A DNA stretch of 64,000 nucleotides, taken from assembly GCF_902859825.1 (NCBI RefSeq), contig NZ_CADIKB010000003.1, positions 248,001 through 312,000 on the forward strand, in the 5' to 3' direction. The translations under genes were made by a program, and so were the position numbers. Positions 45,377 through 54,276 of the stretch are shown piece by piece. This stretch comes from Paraburkholderia phenoliruptrix (GTDB taxonomy: Bacteria > Pseudomonadota > Gammaproteobacteria > Burkholderiales > Burkholderiaceae). A model generated the notes under the pieces. The model was not told the DNA's origin, ran no database searches, and saw nothing but the letters and a program-made list of their open reading frames with translations. Every line of letters begins with the position of its first letter. Position 1 is the stretch's first letter.

Positions 45377-47383
45377 TTACTGCGCCACGGAGGCAAGCAG
45401 CGACACCGGCACTCCGTGACAGCTTTCTGTCGCGACCACGGTGACGCCTGAGTTGCCGCCTGGCTTCACGCCGGTCTCATACGAAGAGAACTGCCTGTCG
45501 ACGCGCACGAGGTTCAGCGGCCACGAGGCCCGCGAGAGCCGTTCATGTGCGATCGAGCCGACCCACAGCGGCATGGCGGACGTGCCGTTGTCGACTGCAT
45601 AGCCGCTCGGCCAGAAGCGCAGCACGTCGCGCTGGTTGCGCGTGCCGCCCGGCCGCATGAAAACGAGCGACGAGGGCACGCCGTTGTTCAGCTTAGGCAA
45701 CACGGGCAATGCGGTGGCGGGCACATCCGGCGAGGCGAGCGAGAGCAGGCTATGCGCGGACAGATCGGTGCCCTCCAGCCATCCTTCGTCGCGCAGTTGG
45801 CGGCGCAGCGATTCGCCGTCAGAGACCCATTGCAGCGTGAGCGGCTCCTTGCGGTCCCCGCCCATGTCCGAGCGATAGCAGGGCAGTTGCTTCCACACCG
45901 AATGGGTCCACTGTTGCTGCGTGACGTGCGCGAGCGGCAACGCAGCGGCGGCGCCGGGCGGAGCGGCCATCATCCCGAGACCGGATTGCACGCCCACGCT
46001 CGCGAGCACGACCCCCAGCATGATGGCCGGCATCCAGCGGCGCGCGGGCGGCGGCTCGGGGTGCCGCACGATCGCACTGAGCGCGACAATGGCGACCCAC
46101 ATATAGGCGAGCGCCGCGCCGCCGATCGCGTCCGACAGCCAGTAACCGCCGAAGTACACGCCCGCGAGCGCAACGAGGATCACGACGAGGGTCGTCACCG
46201 TGACGACGAAGACCCCTTCGAGCATGCCGACCCGCCTCGCGAGCAGAAAGGCGAGGAAGCCGTACACGATGACGGCGGCCGCCACGTGATTGCTCGGAAA
46301 CACGTAGGCCTGCGTCATTAGCCCGTTGGGCGCGGCGCGCTGCATCGCCAGTTGCAGGGCGAAGATCAGCATCTGCGAAAAGACCACGGCCGCCAGCCAG
46401 TAGCCGATGGTGCGCCAGCGCCGCTCCCACGTCATCCACAGCGTGACCGCGACGATCAGCGCGGCGAGCGTGCCGGTGCTGCCGAGCGTCGCGAGGCCGG
46501 CGAGCACGGCGTCGCCCCACGGCGTACGCACCGATTGCATGAAGCGATAGACGGACTGGTCGACATGCGTGATGGGATCGCCCGTGATCACGTCTTCGAG
46601 AATCCCGAAAAAGAGTGCGCCGCACGCGAGCACGATCACCGAGGCGACGAGGATGCTCGTCGCGTCCGGTGCTTCGGGGTCGAGCAGCCTGCGCGCGGCA
46701 CGGCCAAGCGGGCCAGGGTGGCGGCACGCCCAACTGCCGAGATGACGGCCGGCCGCATTCGACCACGCGTGGGCATGCGAAAGCAGGAGTGCCGCTGCGC
46801 GATAGCTGAGCCAGATGCTCGCCACGAGCAGCGCGAGAATCACAACGAGCCTGAACGACACCGCGCCGGCGAGCAGCACCGACGCGCCGAACACGACGCC
46901 TGGCAGGATATGCGCCGGCGCCCACAGCAGCGCGGACAGCACGTTCATCGCGTAAAAGCGCACGGGCGGCATGCCGAGCATGCCGGCGACGACCGGCACG
47001 ATCGCGCGCAAGGGCCCGACGAAACGCGCGAGCACCACGCTCTTCGCGCCGTGCTTGCGGAAAAACCGGTAACCGGCGTCGAGGACTTCGGGATGACGGG
47101 AGAACGGCCAGAGCCTGACGATCCGGCTCTTGTAGCGGCTGCCGAGCCAGAAGCTCAAGCCGTCGCCGGCGATGGCGCCCGCTATCGCCCACGCGAGCAC
47201 CCAGCCGAGGCCGAGCGAGCCGGTGCCGGTGAGCGCGCCCGCGAGGAACATCGCGGTACTGCCGGGAATGAACGTGCCGATGACGGCAACCGCCTCGAGA
47301 AAGGCCGCGAGAAACACGACCGTGAGCATCCATTCCGGATGACCGGCCAGTAGATGCAGGAGGTGGACGTACGCTTGCTCCAT
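45377..47383 (-). CDS. DedA-PAP2-LssY fusion protein with degenerate PAP2 site
   Basis: A 668-residue membrane protein in three parts: a DedA/SNARE-associated domain at about 1-200 (FIPGSTAMFLAGA, ARFVGPLRAIVP), a PAP2-like domain at about 240-440, and an LssY-like soluble domain at about 480-660. DedA proteins act in lipid-carrier flipping, and PAP2 domains remove phosphates from lipids. The PAP2 catalytic set is largely lost: the C1 Lys and Arg are Q344 and A351, and the C3 SR-x5-H is A407-G408-x5-Y414. Only PSNH366 and D418 remain. The phosphatase part is probably inactive. Confidence 0.88.
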   Translation of the reverse strand: MEQAYVHLLHLLAGHPEWMLTVVFLAAFLEAVAVIGTFIPGSTAMFLAGALTGTGSLGLGWVLAWAIAGAIAGDGLSFWLGSRYKSRIVRLWPFSRHPEVLDAGYRFFRKHGAKSVVLARFVGPLRAIVPVVAGMLGMPPVRFYAMNVLSALLWAPAHILPGVVFGASVLLAGAVSFRLVVILALLVASIWLSYRAAALLLSHAHAWSNAAGRHLGSWACRHPGPLGRAARRLLDPEAPDATSILVASVIVLACGALFFGILEDVITGDPITHVDQSVYRFMQSVRTPWGDAVLAGLATLGSTGTLAALIVAVTLWMTWERRWRTIGYWLAAVVFSQMLIFALQLAMQRAAPNGLMTQAYVFPSNHVAAAVIVYGFLAFLLARRVGMLEGVFVVTVTTLVVILVALAGVYFGGYWLSDAIGGAALAYMWVAIVALSAIVRHPEPPPARRWMPAIMLGVVLASVGVQSGLGMMAAPPGAAAALPLAHVTQQQWTHSVWKQLPCYRSDMGGDRKEPLTLQWVSDGESLRRQLRDEGWLEGTDLSAHSLLSLASPDVPATALPVLPKLNNGVPSSLVFMRPGGTRNQRDVLRFWPSGYAVDNGTSAMPLWVGSIAHERLSRASWPLNLVRVDRQFSSYETGVKPGGNSGVTVVATESCHGVPVSLLASVAQ

Positions 47384-47499
47384 CGTGCGCGATCAGCCGT
47401 TTGGGCGCCGTTTTTGGCGTGACGACCGATCATAACGCGCACGCAGCAGTTCTATGGCTCGCTCAGTCTCATTTCTCGCGCGCCGGTGGTAGCCCGGTT

Positions 47500-47535
47500 C
47501 ATACGCCGGTCCATACGCCGGTCCATACGCCGGGT
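47500..47535. repeat. 12-bp tandem repeat, three copies
   Basis: CATACGCCGGTC is repeated at 47500-47511 and 47512-47523, with a third, slightly altered copy from 47524. It lies between the start of the DedA fusion gene (47383) and the end of the glycine-zipper gene (47557). Confidence 0.85.
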
Positions 47536-47556
47536 CGCGCGAGAGCCGTCAAACGG

Positions 47557-48300
47557 TCAGGAAGCCGTGAGCGTGTCGCCCGAGACGTGCACGCGTTCGC
47601 CGATCTGCACGGGCGGTTGCGTCTGATAGTCGAAGTTGCGGTAGCTGCCGTCCTGCATGCGCACCTGAACCTGGTAGGTGGTCTGCTTGCGTACCGCGTG
47701 TTCGATGCCGTTGCCTGCCAGCCCGCCGCCCACCGCACCCGCGATGGTGGTCAGGATCTTGCCGCGTCCGCCGCCGATCTGGTTGCCGACCAGGCCGCCG
47801 GCAACCGCGCCGCCGAGCGCACCGAGACCGGTGGTCGGCTCGGGCGACTGCACCGTGTTGATGGCGACCACTTCGCCGCTATACGGGTCCGCGGGGACCG
47901 GCCGCGCCGCGGCGGGTTCGTTGGCCGTCTGGTAGCCGTCATTGCCGGCATATCGCGGCGCGGCCGTGCCGCCGCTATGCGTGCGATGAACCGGCGGCCT
48001 GACAGGCGCTGCGTGCGGGACCGGCTGTTGTGCCGTTTGCGCGATGGCCGGCTGCGGTGCCTGCGTCGCGGCTTCCTGCGCCCGCGGCGCCTGCGTCGCA
48101 CTGAGCGCCCCGCTTGCGGTTTGGGCGGCCACTGTCGACGGTGCGGGCGACGGCTCGGTCACCGCATGCGAAGTGGGCAACAAGCCGGTCATGGCGGCGA
48201 TCCCCGTCGCGCTTGCGAGGATGACGGCGACGGCCGCGCCGGCGATCAACGGATGGATACGGCTGCGCGGGGAAGTGCTGGTTGTGACGTTCGTGTTCAT
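47557..48300 (-). CDS. glycine zipper 2TM domain protein
   Basis: A 247-residue inner-membrane or periplasmic protein. From the ATG at 48300 (GGAG 7 bases upstream) it has an N-terminal membrane helix, about 17-42, a long Ala/Pro/Gln-rich periplasmic linker, then a glycine-zipper 2TM segment near 165-205 (GALGGAVAGGLVGNQIGGGRGK) and a small beta domain (YQVQVRMQDGSYRNFDY). This layout matches the SlyB/PcP-like group linked to envelope stability. Confidence 0.83.
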   Translation of the reverse strand: MNTNVTTSTSPRSRIHPLIAGAAVAVILASATGIAAMTGLLPTSHAVTEPSPAPSTVAAQTASGALSATQAPRAQEAATQAPQPAIAQTAQQPVPHAAPVRPPVHRTHSGGTAAPRYAGNDGYQTANEPAAARPVPADPYSGEVVAINTVQSPEPTTGLGALGGAVAGGLVGNQIGGGRGKILTTIAGAVGGGLAGNGIEHAVRKQTTYQVQVRMQDGSYRNFDYQTQPPVQIGERVHVSGDTLTAS

Positions 48301-48511
48301 GGCGGACTCCGCGGGTAGATGCCTGCAATAACGCTCGCGCGAAGCGTCCGGTGCACGCTCCGCCCGCGCGCGTTTGTAAGCATTTGTACGACCTGCCACG
48401 GTGGCAAGCCGCGCGAGCGCCGACGCGGACAGAACCTGTTACGAGCGTGAACGAAGCCCGCGCCGGCTCGTCATACCGGGTGAGCAGCGCGTTATCTGAC
48501 GGAGTGGAGCA

Positions 48512-48871
48512 ATGAATATCGCAACTGGCCGTCTTGCGGCGGCGGTCATGATCACGGCGTGTCTGTCCGGCGTGAGCGGATTGGCGTGCGCGCAGACAGG
48601 CGGCAACCGCGCGGGCAATGGCGGCTTGAGCGCAGCGCCTTCGAGTGGAAACGCGGCGGGCGGCACGGGCGCGATCGGCTCGACGCTCAGCCCCACGCCG
48701 GGACTTGCGACGCCTGGCGGCGCGCTGGGCAGCGGCCCGGCCGGCGGCACGGGCCTCGGGCTCGGCGCAAGCCGCGTGCCCAATAATATGCGCGCGAACG
48801 GCACGAGCCTGAATCAGAACCCCGACCCGCGAGTGCCCAACCTGAGCGGCAGGTCCGCGGTGCCGCGCTAG
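48512..48871 (+). CDS. small Gly-rich secreted protein
   Basis: A 119-residue hypothetical protein with a clear signal peptide (cleavage near ACA-QT) and a mature part made mostly of Gly, Ala, Ser, Asn and Pro. A GGAGTGGAGCA stretch before the ATG supports the start. No domain is recognisable. Similar low-complexity secreted proteins are common in Burkholderia. Confidence 0.6.
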   Translation: MNIATGRLAAAVMITACLSGVSGLACAQTGGNRAGNGGLSAAPSSGNAAGGTGAIGSTLSPTPGLATPGGALGSGPAGGTGLGLGASRVPNNMRANGTSLNQNPDPRVPNLSGRSAVPR

Positions 48872-48989
48872 GCAGACGTGCGTGCGCGGCGGGTCGGCCC
48901 GGGTCGGCCGCGGTCTGTCGCCTGAGCCCGGGTCGGCGGCTTAAAATAGTTGTTCCATCCACCGGTTCATTCGACTACAGGAAGCGCGC

Positions 48990-49466
48990 ATGGCATACGG
49001 CGAGCACAACTACAAGGTTTCCGTGCAGTGGACGGGCAATCGCGGCAGCGGCACCTCCGGCTATCGCGACTACGGCCGCGATCATGTGATCGCTTCGGGA
49101 AGCAAGCCGGCCATTTCCGGCTCGTCCGACGCCGCATTTCTCGGCGACGCGAGCCGTTGGAACCCGGAAGACCTGCTCGTCGCCTCGGCGTCGGCCTGTC
49201 ACAAACTATGGTATCTGCACCTTTGCTCGGACGCGGGCATCGTCGTGGTGGATTATCGCGACGACGCCGAAGGAACCATGCGCGACAGCCCGCAGCAGGG
49301 CCGCTTCTCGCAGATCGTGCTGCGCCCGCGCGTGGTCGTTCAGGCCGGTGCCGACGTGGAAACGGCGCGGCGTCTGCATCACGCGGCGCACGAGAAGTGC
49401 TACATCGCAAACTCGGTCAATTTTCCGATTCTGTGCGAGCCGGTGATCGAAACGCGCGCCAGCTGA
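48990..49466 (+). CDS. OsmC-family peroxiredoxin
   Basis: A 158-residue thiol peroxidase of the OsmC/Ohr fold. The two redox cysteines are expected in the SACHKLWYLHLC helix and in HEKCYIANSV. The pattern NPEDLLVASASACH is characteristic. Such proteins reduce organic hydroperoxides. The RBS (ACAGGAAGC) is upstream of the ATG. It is a lone gene followed by a convergent small gene. Confidence 0.88.
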   Translation: MAYGEHNYKVSVQWTGNRGSGTSGYRDYGRDHVIASGSKPAISGSSDAAFLGDASRWNPEDLLVASASACHKLWYLHLCSDAGIVVVDYRDDAEGTMRDSPQQGRFSQIVLRPRVVVQAGADVETARRLHHAAHEKCYIANSVNFPILCEPVIETRAS

Positions 49467-49512
49467 GCGGCTGGCGGCAACGCGTGCGATAAGCGGGGCG
49501 CCGGCGCCGCCT

Positions 49513-49755
49513 TCAGCGATTGCCGTCGAGCAGCTCGCCCAGCAGTTCGTCGAACGCGGCCTGGGCGTCTTCGAGTTCCTGCAGCGCGGCGTCGAAGGTC
49601 TGCAGCGCGAATTGCGAGGGCTTGCCGCTGCCGGCCGGCGGGAACTGCGACTGCAACGACGCAAAGGCGCTTTTCACCCGCTGCGTCGCGGTCAGGACGC
49701 GCTCCATGGCGGCCGTTTCTTCTGCGCGCGCTTTTTCGTGATCGATGTTGTCCAT
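49513..49755 (-). CDS. small helical hypothetical protein
   Basis: An 80-residue acidic, helix-rich protein without Cys. Heptad-like patterns (ALQELEDAQAAFDELLGELL) suggest a coiled coil. No family is recognised. Base composition is like its neighbours and the frame is clean, so it is likely real. Confidence 0.6.
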   Translation of the reverse strand: MDNIDHEKARAEETAAMERVLTATQRVKSAFASLQSQFPPAGSGKPSQFALQTFDAALQELEDAQAAFDELLGELLDGNR

Positions 49756-49821
49756 GGGAACTCCGTGTTCGTCGATGCGGCTCGCGCCGCGTGAAATGGC
49801 GTGACTATGCCACGTTCGCGC

Positions 49822-50289
49822 TCACAACAGCGGCAAGCCGCCGTCGGCCTTCACTTCGCGCAACGATAACGCCGACTCCACCGACGTCACGCCCGGCAGG
49901 CTGCGCATCTGGTCGCGCATGAACGTGCCGTAGTCGTCGAGGTCGCGCGCCACCACTTGCAGGATATAGTCCGCGCTGCCCGACACGTTATGACACGCGA
50001 TGATGCGCGGGATGGCCTGCACCTCGCGCTCGAAGCGGTTGGCGAGATCCTTGTCGTGCACGGCAAAGCGCACAAGCACGAAAGCGACCACGCCGAAACC
50101 GAGCGCCGGGCGCGCGAGCACGGCGCGGTACTGGCCGATGTAGCCGTCGTTTTCGAGGCGCTTCAGGCGCCGCGCGCAAGGCGTTTCGCTCAGGCCCACG
50201 AGTTCGGCGAGCTTCGCATTGGACATGCGGCCGTCTTTCTGGAGCGCGGCGAGAATCGCGCGGTCGATCTTGTCGAGGTCGGTTGACAT
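49822..50289 (-). CDS. Lrp/AsnC-family transcriptional regulator
   Basis: A 155-residue regulator with an N-terminal HTH (LAELVGLSETPCARRLKRLENDGYI) and a C-terminal RAM effector domain that binds amino acids. It is divergent from a LysE-family exporter gene, the usual pairing where the regulator controls amino acid export. A dyad at 50356-50381 lies in the shared spacer. Confidence 0.92.
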   Translation of the reverse strand: MSTDLDKIDRAILAALQKDGRMSNAKLAELVGLSETPCARRLKRLENDGYIGQYRAVLARPALGFGVVAFVLVRFAVHDKDLANRFEREVQAIPRIIACHNVSGSADYILQVVARDLDDYGTFMRDQMRSLPGVTSVESALSLREVKADGGLPLL

Positions 50290-50355
50290 GGGCGGGCGCT
50301 TTGGGTGTCGTGGCGAAAATCGGTCGAAAACGCGGCCATATTAGCGCATTCCTCC

Positions 50356-50381
50356 ATTTCTGGTTCCATGAGACCGGAAAT
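50356..50381. promoter_or_regulatory. 26-bp dyad between Lrp and LysE genes
   Basis: ATTTCTGGT and ACCGGAAAT are arms around a central CATG; 20 of 26 positions are symmetric. It lies 60-85 bases upstream of the LysE start and 67-92 from the Lrp-type start. It is a candidate operator for the Lrp-type regulator. Confidence 0.5.
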
Positions 50382-50440
50382 TCGCCAACAAACCCTCCGC
50401 CGACGATAGCAACATAGAGCCCTGAAACAAGGAGGCTCAC

Positions 50441-51115
50441 ATGATTTCCGCACACTTGCTCGCTGTCTATATCGCCGCGCTGCTGGTCGTCTACGCGATA
50501 CCCGGCCCGGACATGGCGCTGATCCTGCAAACGAGTATCGGGCGCGGCGTGCGCAGCGGGTTCGCGGCCGCGTGCGGGCTCGGCGTGGCGCGCGCGACCC
50601 ACGTGACGCTGTCGGCTTGCGGCGCGGCCGCGCTGCTTCGCAACGCGCCCTGGCTCTACGACGTCGTGCGTTACGGCGGCGCGGTTTATCTCGCGTGGGT
50701 CGGCATTCAGATTTTCCGTTCGCCTGTGTTTGCGCTGCCCGACGCCGGCGCAAAGCGCGCTGAGTCGGCCGATGAAGCCGGCTCGACCGGGCACGCTTTC
50801 GGCGCGGGCGTGCGCCAGTTGCGGGCTGCGTTCGTCAAAGGCTTGTTGACCAATCTGCTGAACCCGAAGGCGCTGCTGTTCTGCTCCGTGCTGTTGCCGC
50901 AGTTCCTGCGGCCGGAGGCGGGACCGGTCTCGTTGCAGATGATCGAGCTCGGTTCGGTGCTGCTTGCCGTCGGCATGTGCTTCGACCTTGCCTATGCGGT
51001 CGGCGCCGCGCGCATTGCGCAATGGGTGCGCGCGCATCCGCTTGCGCAGACGCTGCAGCGCTGGACTTTCTCCGCGGCGCTGATCGGCTTTGCAGTGCGG
51101 CTGTCGCTCGATTGA
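50441..51115 (+). CDS. LysE-family amino acid exporter
   Basis: A 224-residue inner-membrane exporter of the LysE/RhtB family. The N-terminal PGPDMALILQTSIGRGVRSGFAAACGLG motif and about six helices are clear. KGLLTNLLNPKALLFCSVLLPQF is another family signature. It would expel an amino acid or derivative under control of the divergent Lrp-type regulator. The specificity is unknown. Confidence 0.93.
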   Translation: MISAHLLAVYIAALLVVYAIPGPDMALILQTSIGRGVRSGFAAACGLGVARATHVTLSACGAAALLRNAPWLYDVVRYGGAVYLAWVGIQIFRSPVFALPDAGAKRAESADEAGSTGHAFGAGVRQLRAAFVKGLLTNLLNPKALLFCSVLLPQFLRPEAGPVSLQMIELGSVLLAVGMCFDLAYAVGAARIAQWVRAHPLAQTLQRWTFSAALIGFAVRLSLD

Positions 51116-51156
51116 GCGCGTGGCCGGGCTGGCCGTGCCGATAGCATGGGGCGGCG

Positions 51157-51330
51157 CTATTGGTTCAGCTTGCGCTCGCGGCGCGAGCGGTCGTCGATAA
51201 TTTTTTTGCGGTGCTTGTCTTTCATCTTCTTCCAGCTTTTGCATTCGTCGCGCGTGCGCAGGCAGCCGATGCAGTAGCCGGTTTCGCTGTCGAATTTGCA
51301 GATGTCGATGCAGGGCGATGCAGTGCTCAT
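51157..51330 (-). CDS. DUF1289 family small Cys-rich protein
   Basis: A 57-residue protein with four cysteines in the pattern SPCIDICKFD...YCIGCLRT and a basic tail, typical of DUF1289, thought to bind a metal. The start is taken at the second in-frame Met (giving MSTASPCIDIC). Function unknown. Confidence 0.8.
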   Translation of the reverse strand: MSTASPCIDICKFDSETGYCIGCLRTRDECKSWKKMKDKHRKKIIDDRSRRERKLNQ

Positions 51331-51488
51331 GTCGGGCAAAGGGGTCGTGAACGGGTGAGACGTGCCGCGACTGTCGCACAGCCTCGACTCGTGCGCCAGG
51401 TGATTGTGTTAATAAGGGCGATAGCGCGCCGGCCTGCGCGCGCGCCGTCGCGCGCGGCCACACCAGGAACACACATGACTTATCGCCG

Positions 51489-51809
51489 ATGAAAACCCTG
51501 CTGCTTTACGCGATTACCGCCGTTGCCGAAATTCTCGGCTGCTATTTGCCGTGGCGCTGGCTGAAGGAGGGCGGCCCACTCTGGCTGCTTCTGCCGGGCG
51601 CGCTCAGCCTCGCGCTCTTTGCCTGGCTGCTCACGCTGCACGGCACCGCCGCCGGCCGCGTGTATGCGGCGTACGGCGGCGTGTATGTGGCGGTGGCGAT
51701 TGCCTGGCTGTGGTGCGTCGACAAGGTGCGCCCGACGCTCTGGGACGCGGCCGGCGTCGCGGTGACGCTGGCCGGCATGGCGATCATCGCCTTCCAGCCG
51801 CGCGTGTGA
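51489..51809 (+). CDS. YnfA/UPF0060-family membrane protein
   Basis: A 106-residue inner-membrane protein with four helices. [20 protein letters not shown] and [19 protein letters not shown] are family hallmarks. It is related to small multidrug-resistance proteins. Length fits the family (about 108). It ends 9 bases before the convergent DUF1993 gene. Confidence 0.92.
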   Translation: MKTLLLYAITAVAEILGCYLPWRWLKEGGPLWLLLPGALSLALFAWLLTLHGTAAGRVYAAYGGVYVAVAIAWLWCVDKVRPTLWDAAGVAVTLAGMAIIAFQPRV

Positions 51810-51818
51810 CGGCTGCGC

Positions 51819-52328
51819 TTACTTGAGCCCGCCGAGATAGTCGAGCTTGCCGAGTTCCACCCCGTTATGGCGCAAGATGTCGTACGCCGTGGTCACGTGG
51901 AAGAAGAAGTTCGGCAGCACGAAACCGAGCAGATACGACTGGCCCGTGAACTCGATCGGGCCGGTGCGCATTTTCAGCGTGATCGCGCGTTCCTCGGATC
52001 CGTCGATCTGCTGCGGGCTGAATTCCTTCAGATAGTCGATCGTCTTTTGAAGGCGGGCATGCAGCTCGTCGAAGGTCTGCTCGACGTCTTCGTATTTGGG
52101 CGCTTCCACGCCCGCCAGCCGCGCGGCGCAGCCCTTCGCGGTATCGCTCGCGATATACACCTGACGCACGAGCGGCAACATGTCCGGCGCGAGGCGGGCG
52201 TTCGTGAAGACCGACGGTTCGATCTGCTTCGCGGCGGCGTGCGCCTGAGCCTTCCCGAGGATGGCTTGCAGATTGGCGAGGCCGCGGATCAGCACGGGCA
52301 GTGATGCTTGATACATCGAAATTGACAT
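51819..52328 (-). CDS. DUF1993 family protein
   Basis: A 169-residue helical protein of the DinB-like DUF1993 family, with FVLPNFFFHVTTAYDILRHNGVELGK near the C-terminus. The start is the ATG with GAGGAA just upstream; a much longer frame has an unrelated Arg/Ser-rich extension and is rejected. Function unknown. Confidence 0.87.
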   Translation of the reverse strand: MSISMYQASLPVLIRGLANLQAILGKAQAHAAAKQIEPSVFTNARLAPDMLPLVRQVYIASDTAKGCAARLAGVEAPKYEDVEQTFDELHARLQKTIDYLKEFSPQQIDGSEERAITLKMRTGPIEFTGQSYLLGFVLPNFFFHVTTAYDILRHNGVELGKLDYLGGLK

Positions 52329-52626
52329 GGGGTTCCTCGGATTCTTCGATCGTGCGCGCACGACGCGCGCGAGGCAATGTAACGGCGCAATGGCCGCTGC
52401 AGCATCATAGCGGAGCGCTGCGGACTGTGCATGAGACGGCCGCCGCATTAGCCATTCGGCCGACTGCCGCGCATGCCGGAACTGTGGTCGAATGCATGGG
52501 TCCGAAGGTTTGCGCAGTCGTGCGCGCAGCACCTTGTAATAGCTGTCGTCGGTCAGCGAGTGGATGGGGCGCCCGCGCCGCTCCGCGTCGCAGCCGGCGC
52601 CGTCATGCCAGGAGGAGAACCGATAC

Positions 52627-54186
52627 ATGGCCACCAAGCACCCGCTGCCCGGAAGCGAGCGAACGGTAGAACAAGGTTCGAAATTGATCGGAGCCTGCGA
52701 TCCCGCGGAGAAGATCGAGGTTTTCGTCATGCTGCGCCGCCAGCAGCAGGCGCAGTTCGACGCGCTCATGAGCCGCATCGAGGCCGGCGACCCCAACGTG
52801 CAACCGCTGTCGCGCGAGGCATTGGCCAAAGACTATGGCGCCGCGCCCGGCGACATCGCCAAAGTCAAGGCATTTGCCGCCGCGCATGGACTGACGGTGG
52901 TGCGTGAGGACGCGGCCGCGCGCTCGGTGTTGCTGTCCGGCACCGTCGCGCAATTCCAGAGCGCATTCGAAGTCCGGCTCGACAAATATGAGCACCATAC
53001 GGCCGGGGAATTCCGCGGCCGTACCGGCGCGGTCAACGTGCCGGACGATCTGCATGGCGTTGTCGAGGCGGTGCTCGGGCTCGACAACCGCCCTCAGGCG
53101 CGGCCGCACTTTCGCATCCGGCCGCCGTTTAGCGCCGCCCGAACGCACCAGGCTTCGTTCACGCCGCTGGAACTGGCCTCGCTCTACCAGTTTCCGCAAG
53201 GCGACGGCGGCGGGCAGTGCGTCGGCATTATCGAGCTGGGCGGCGGCTACGATCCGGCGGATCTCAAATCCTATTTCGCGAGCCTCGGCGTGCCCGCGCC
53301 CACGGTCAAGTCCGTGAGCGTCGATCAGGCGCGCAACGAACCGACCGGCGATCCCAACGGGCCCGACGGCGAAGTCACGCTCGACATCGAGATTGTCGGC
53401 GCAATCGTGCCGGGCGCCACGATTGCGGTGTATTTCGCGCCGAACAGCGATGCCGGTTTTATCGACGCGGTGAGCCGCGCGGTGCACGATACGGTCAACA
53501 AACCGTCGGTGATTTCCATCAGCTGGGGCGGTCCGGAGTCGATCTGGACGAGCCAGTCGCTGGCGGCGTTCAACAGCGTGCTGCAAAGCGCGGCGGCGCT
53601 CGGCGTGACGGTGTGCGCGGCGTCGGGCGACAGCGGGTCGAGCGACGGCGCCGGCGGCGGCAATCACGTGGATTTTCCGGCGTCGAGTCCCTATGTGCTC
53701 GCGTGCGGCGGCACGAGCCTGAGCGCGTCGGGCAGCGCGATCACGCACGAGGTGGTCTGGAACGACGGGCCGCAAGGCGGCGCGGGCGGCGGTGGCGTCA
53801 GCGCCGCGTTTGCGCTGCCCGCGTGGCAGGATGGCCTCTCGGTGGTGTCGTCGGCGGGCGGCAAAAAGCCGCTCGCGAAGCGCGGCGTGCCGGATGTCGC
53901 CGGCGACGCTTCGCCGCTCACGGGCTACACGGTGCTCGTCGCGGGCACGCAAACGGTGGTGGGCGGCACGAGCGCCGTCGCGCCGCTGTGGGCAGGGTTG
54001 ATCGCCCGCATCAACGCGGCCCGAGGCGCGAGCGCGGGCTTCGTGAATCCGAAGCTGTACAAGGCGGCGGGCGCGTGCAACGACATCACGCAGGGCAACA
54101 ACGGCAGTTTCGCGGCATCCGCGGGCTGGGATGCCTGCACGGGACTCGGCAGTCCCAATGGTCAGAAGGTGGCCGCCGCACTATAG
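52627..54186 (+). CDS. S53 family (sedolisin/kumamolisin-like) serine-carboxyl peptidase
   Basis: A 519-residue acid peptidase. Residues 1 to about 180 are the propeptide (Pro-kumamolisin activation domain), followed by the subtilisin-fold catalytic domain. The triad is E249 and D253 (EVTLD) with nucleophile S449 (GGTSAVAP), plus oxyanion D335 (SGDSGSSDG). The C-terminal calcium site shows NDITQGNNG and WDACTGLGSPNG. AGGAGG precedes the ATG. There is no obvious signal peptide, so its route out of the cell is unclear. It precedes an S10 peptidase gene. Confidence 0.93.
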   Translation: MATKHPLPGSERTVEQGSKLIGACDPAEKIEVFVMLRRQQQAQFDALMSRIEAGDPNVQPLSREALAKDYGAAPGDIAKVKAFAAAHGLTVVREDAAARSVLLSGTVAQFQSAFEVRLDKYEHHTAGEFRGRTGAVNVPDDLHGVVEAVLGLDNRPQARPHFRIRPPFSAARTHQASFTPLELASLYQFPQGDGGGQCVGIIELGGGYDPADLKSYFASLGVPAPTVKSVSVDQARNEPTGDPNGPDGEVTLDIEIVGAIVPGATIAVYFAPNSDAGFIDAVSRAVHDTVNKPSVISISWGGPESIWTSQSLAAFNSVLQSAAALGVTVCAASGDSGSSDGAGGGNHVDFPASSPYVLACGGTSLSASGSAITHEVVWNDGPQGGAGGGGVSAAFALPAWQDGLSVVSSAGGKKPLAKRGVPDVAGDASPLTGYTVLVAGTQTVVGGTSAVAPLWAGLIARINAARGASAGFVNPKLYKAAGACNDITQGNNGSFAASAGWDACTGLGSPNGQKVAAAL

Positions 54187-54276
54187 TCGGCAGGAGGGTC
54201 GGCAAGGAGGTCGGCAACCAGCCCGGCAACCCCTTGCAGTACCGGCACAAGACGTGAACGTACCCATGGAGCGATC

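Noticed and set aside
52603..53952. A 449-codon minus-strand frame over the S53 peptidase gene
   Set aside because: Antisense shadow. The plus-strand frame has all catalytic motifs; the minus-strand product is Arg/Ala/His-rich without a family.
54187..54276. Three GTCGGCA direct repeats between the S53 and S10 genes
   Set aside because: Short, imperfectly spaced and in a common high-GC context; not enough to call a functional repeat.
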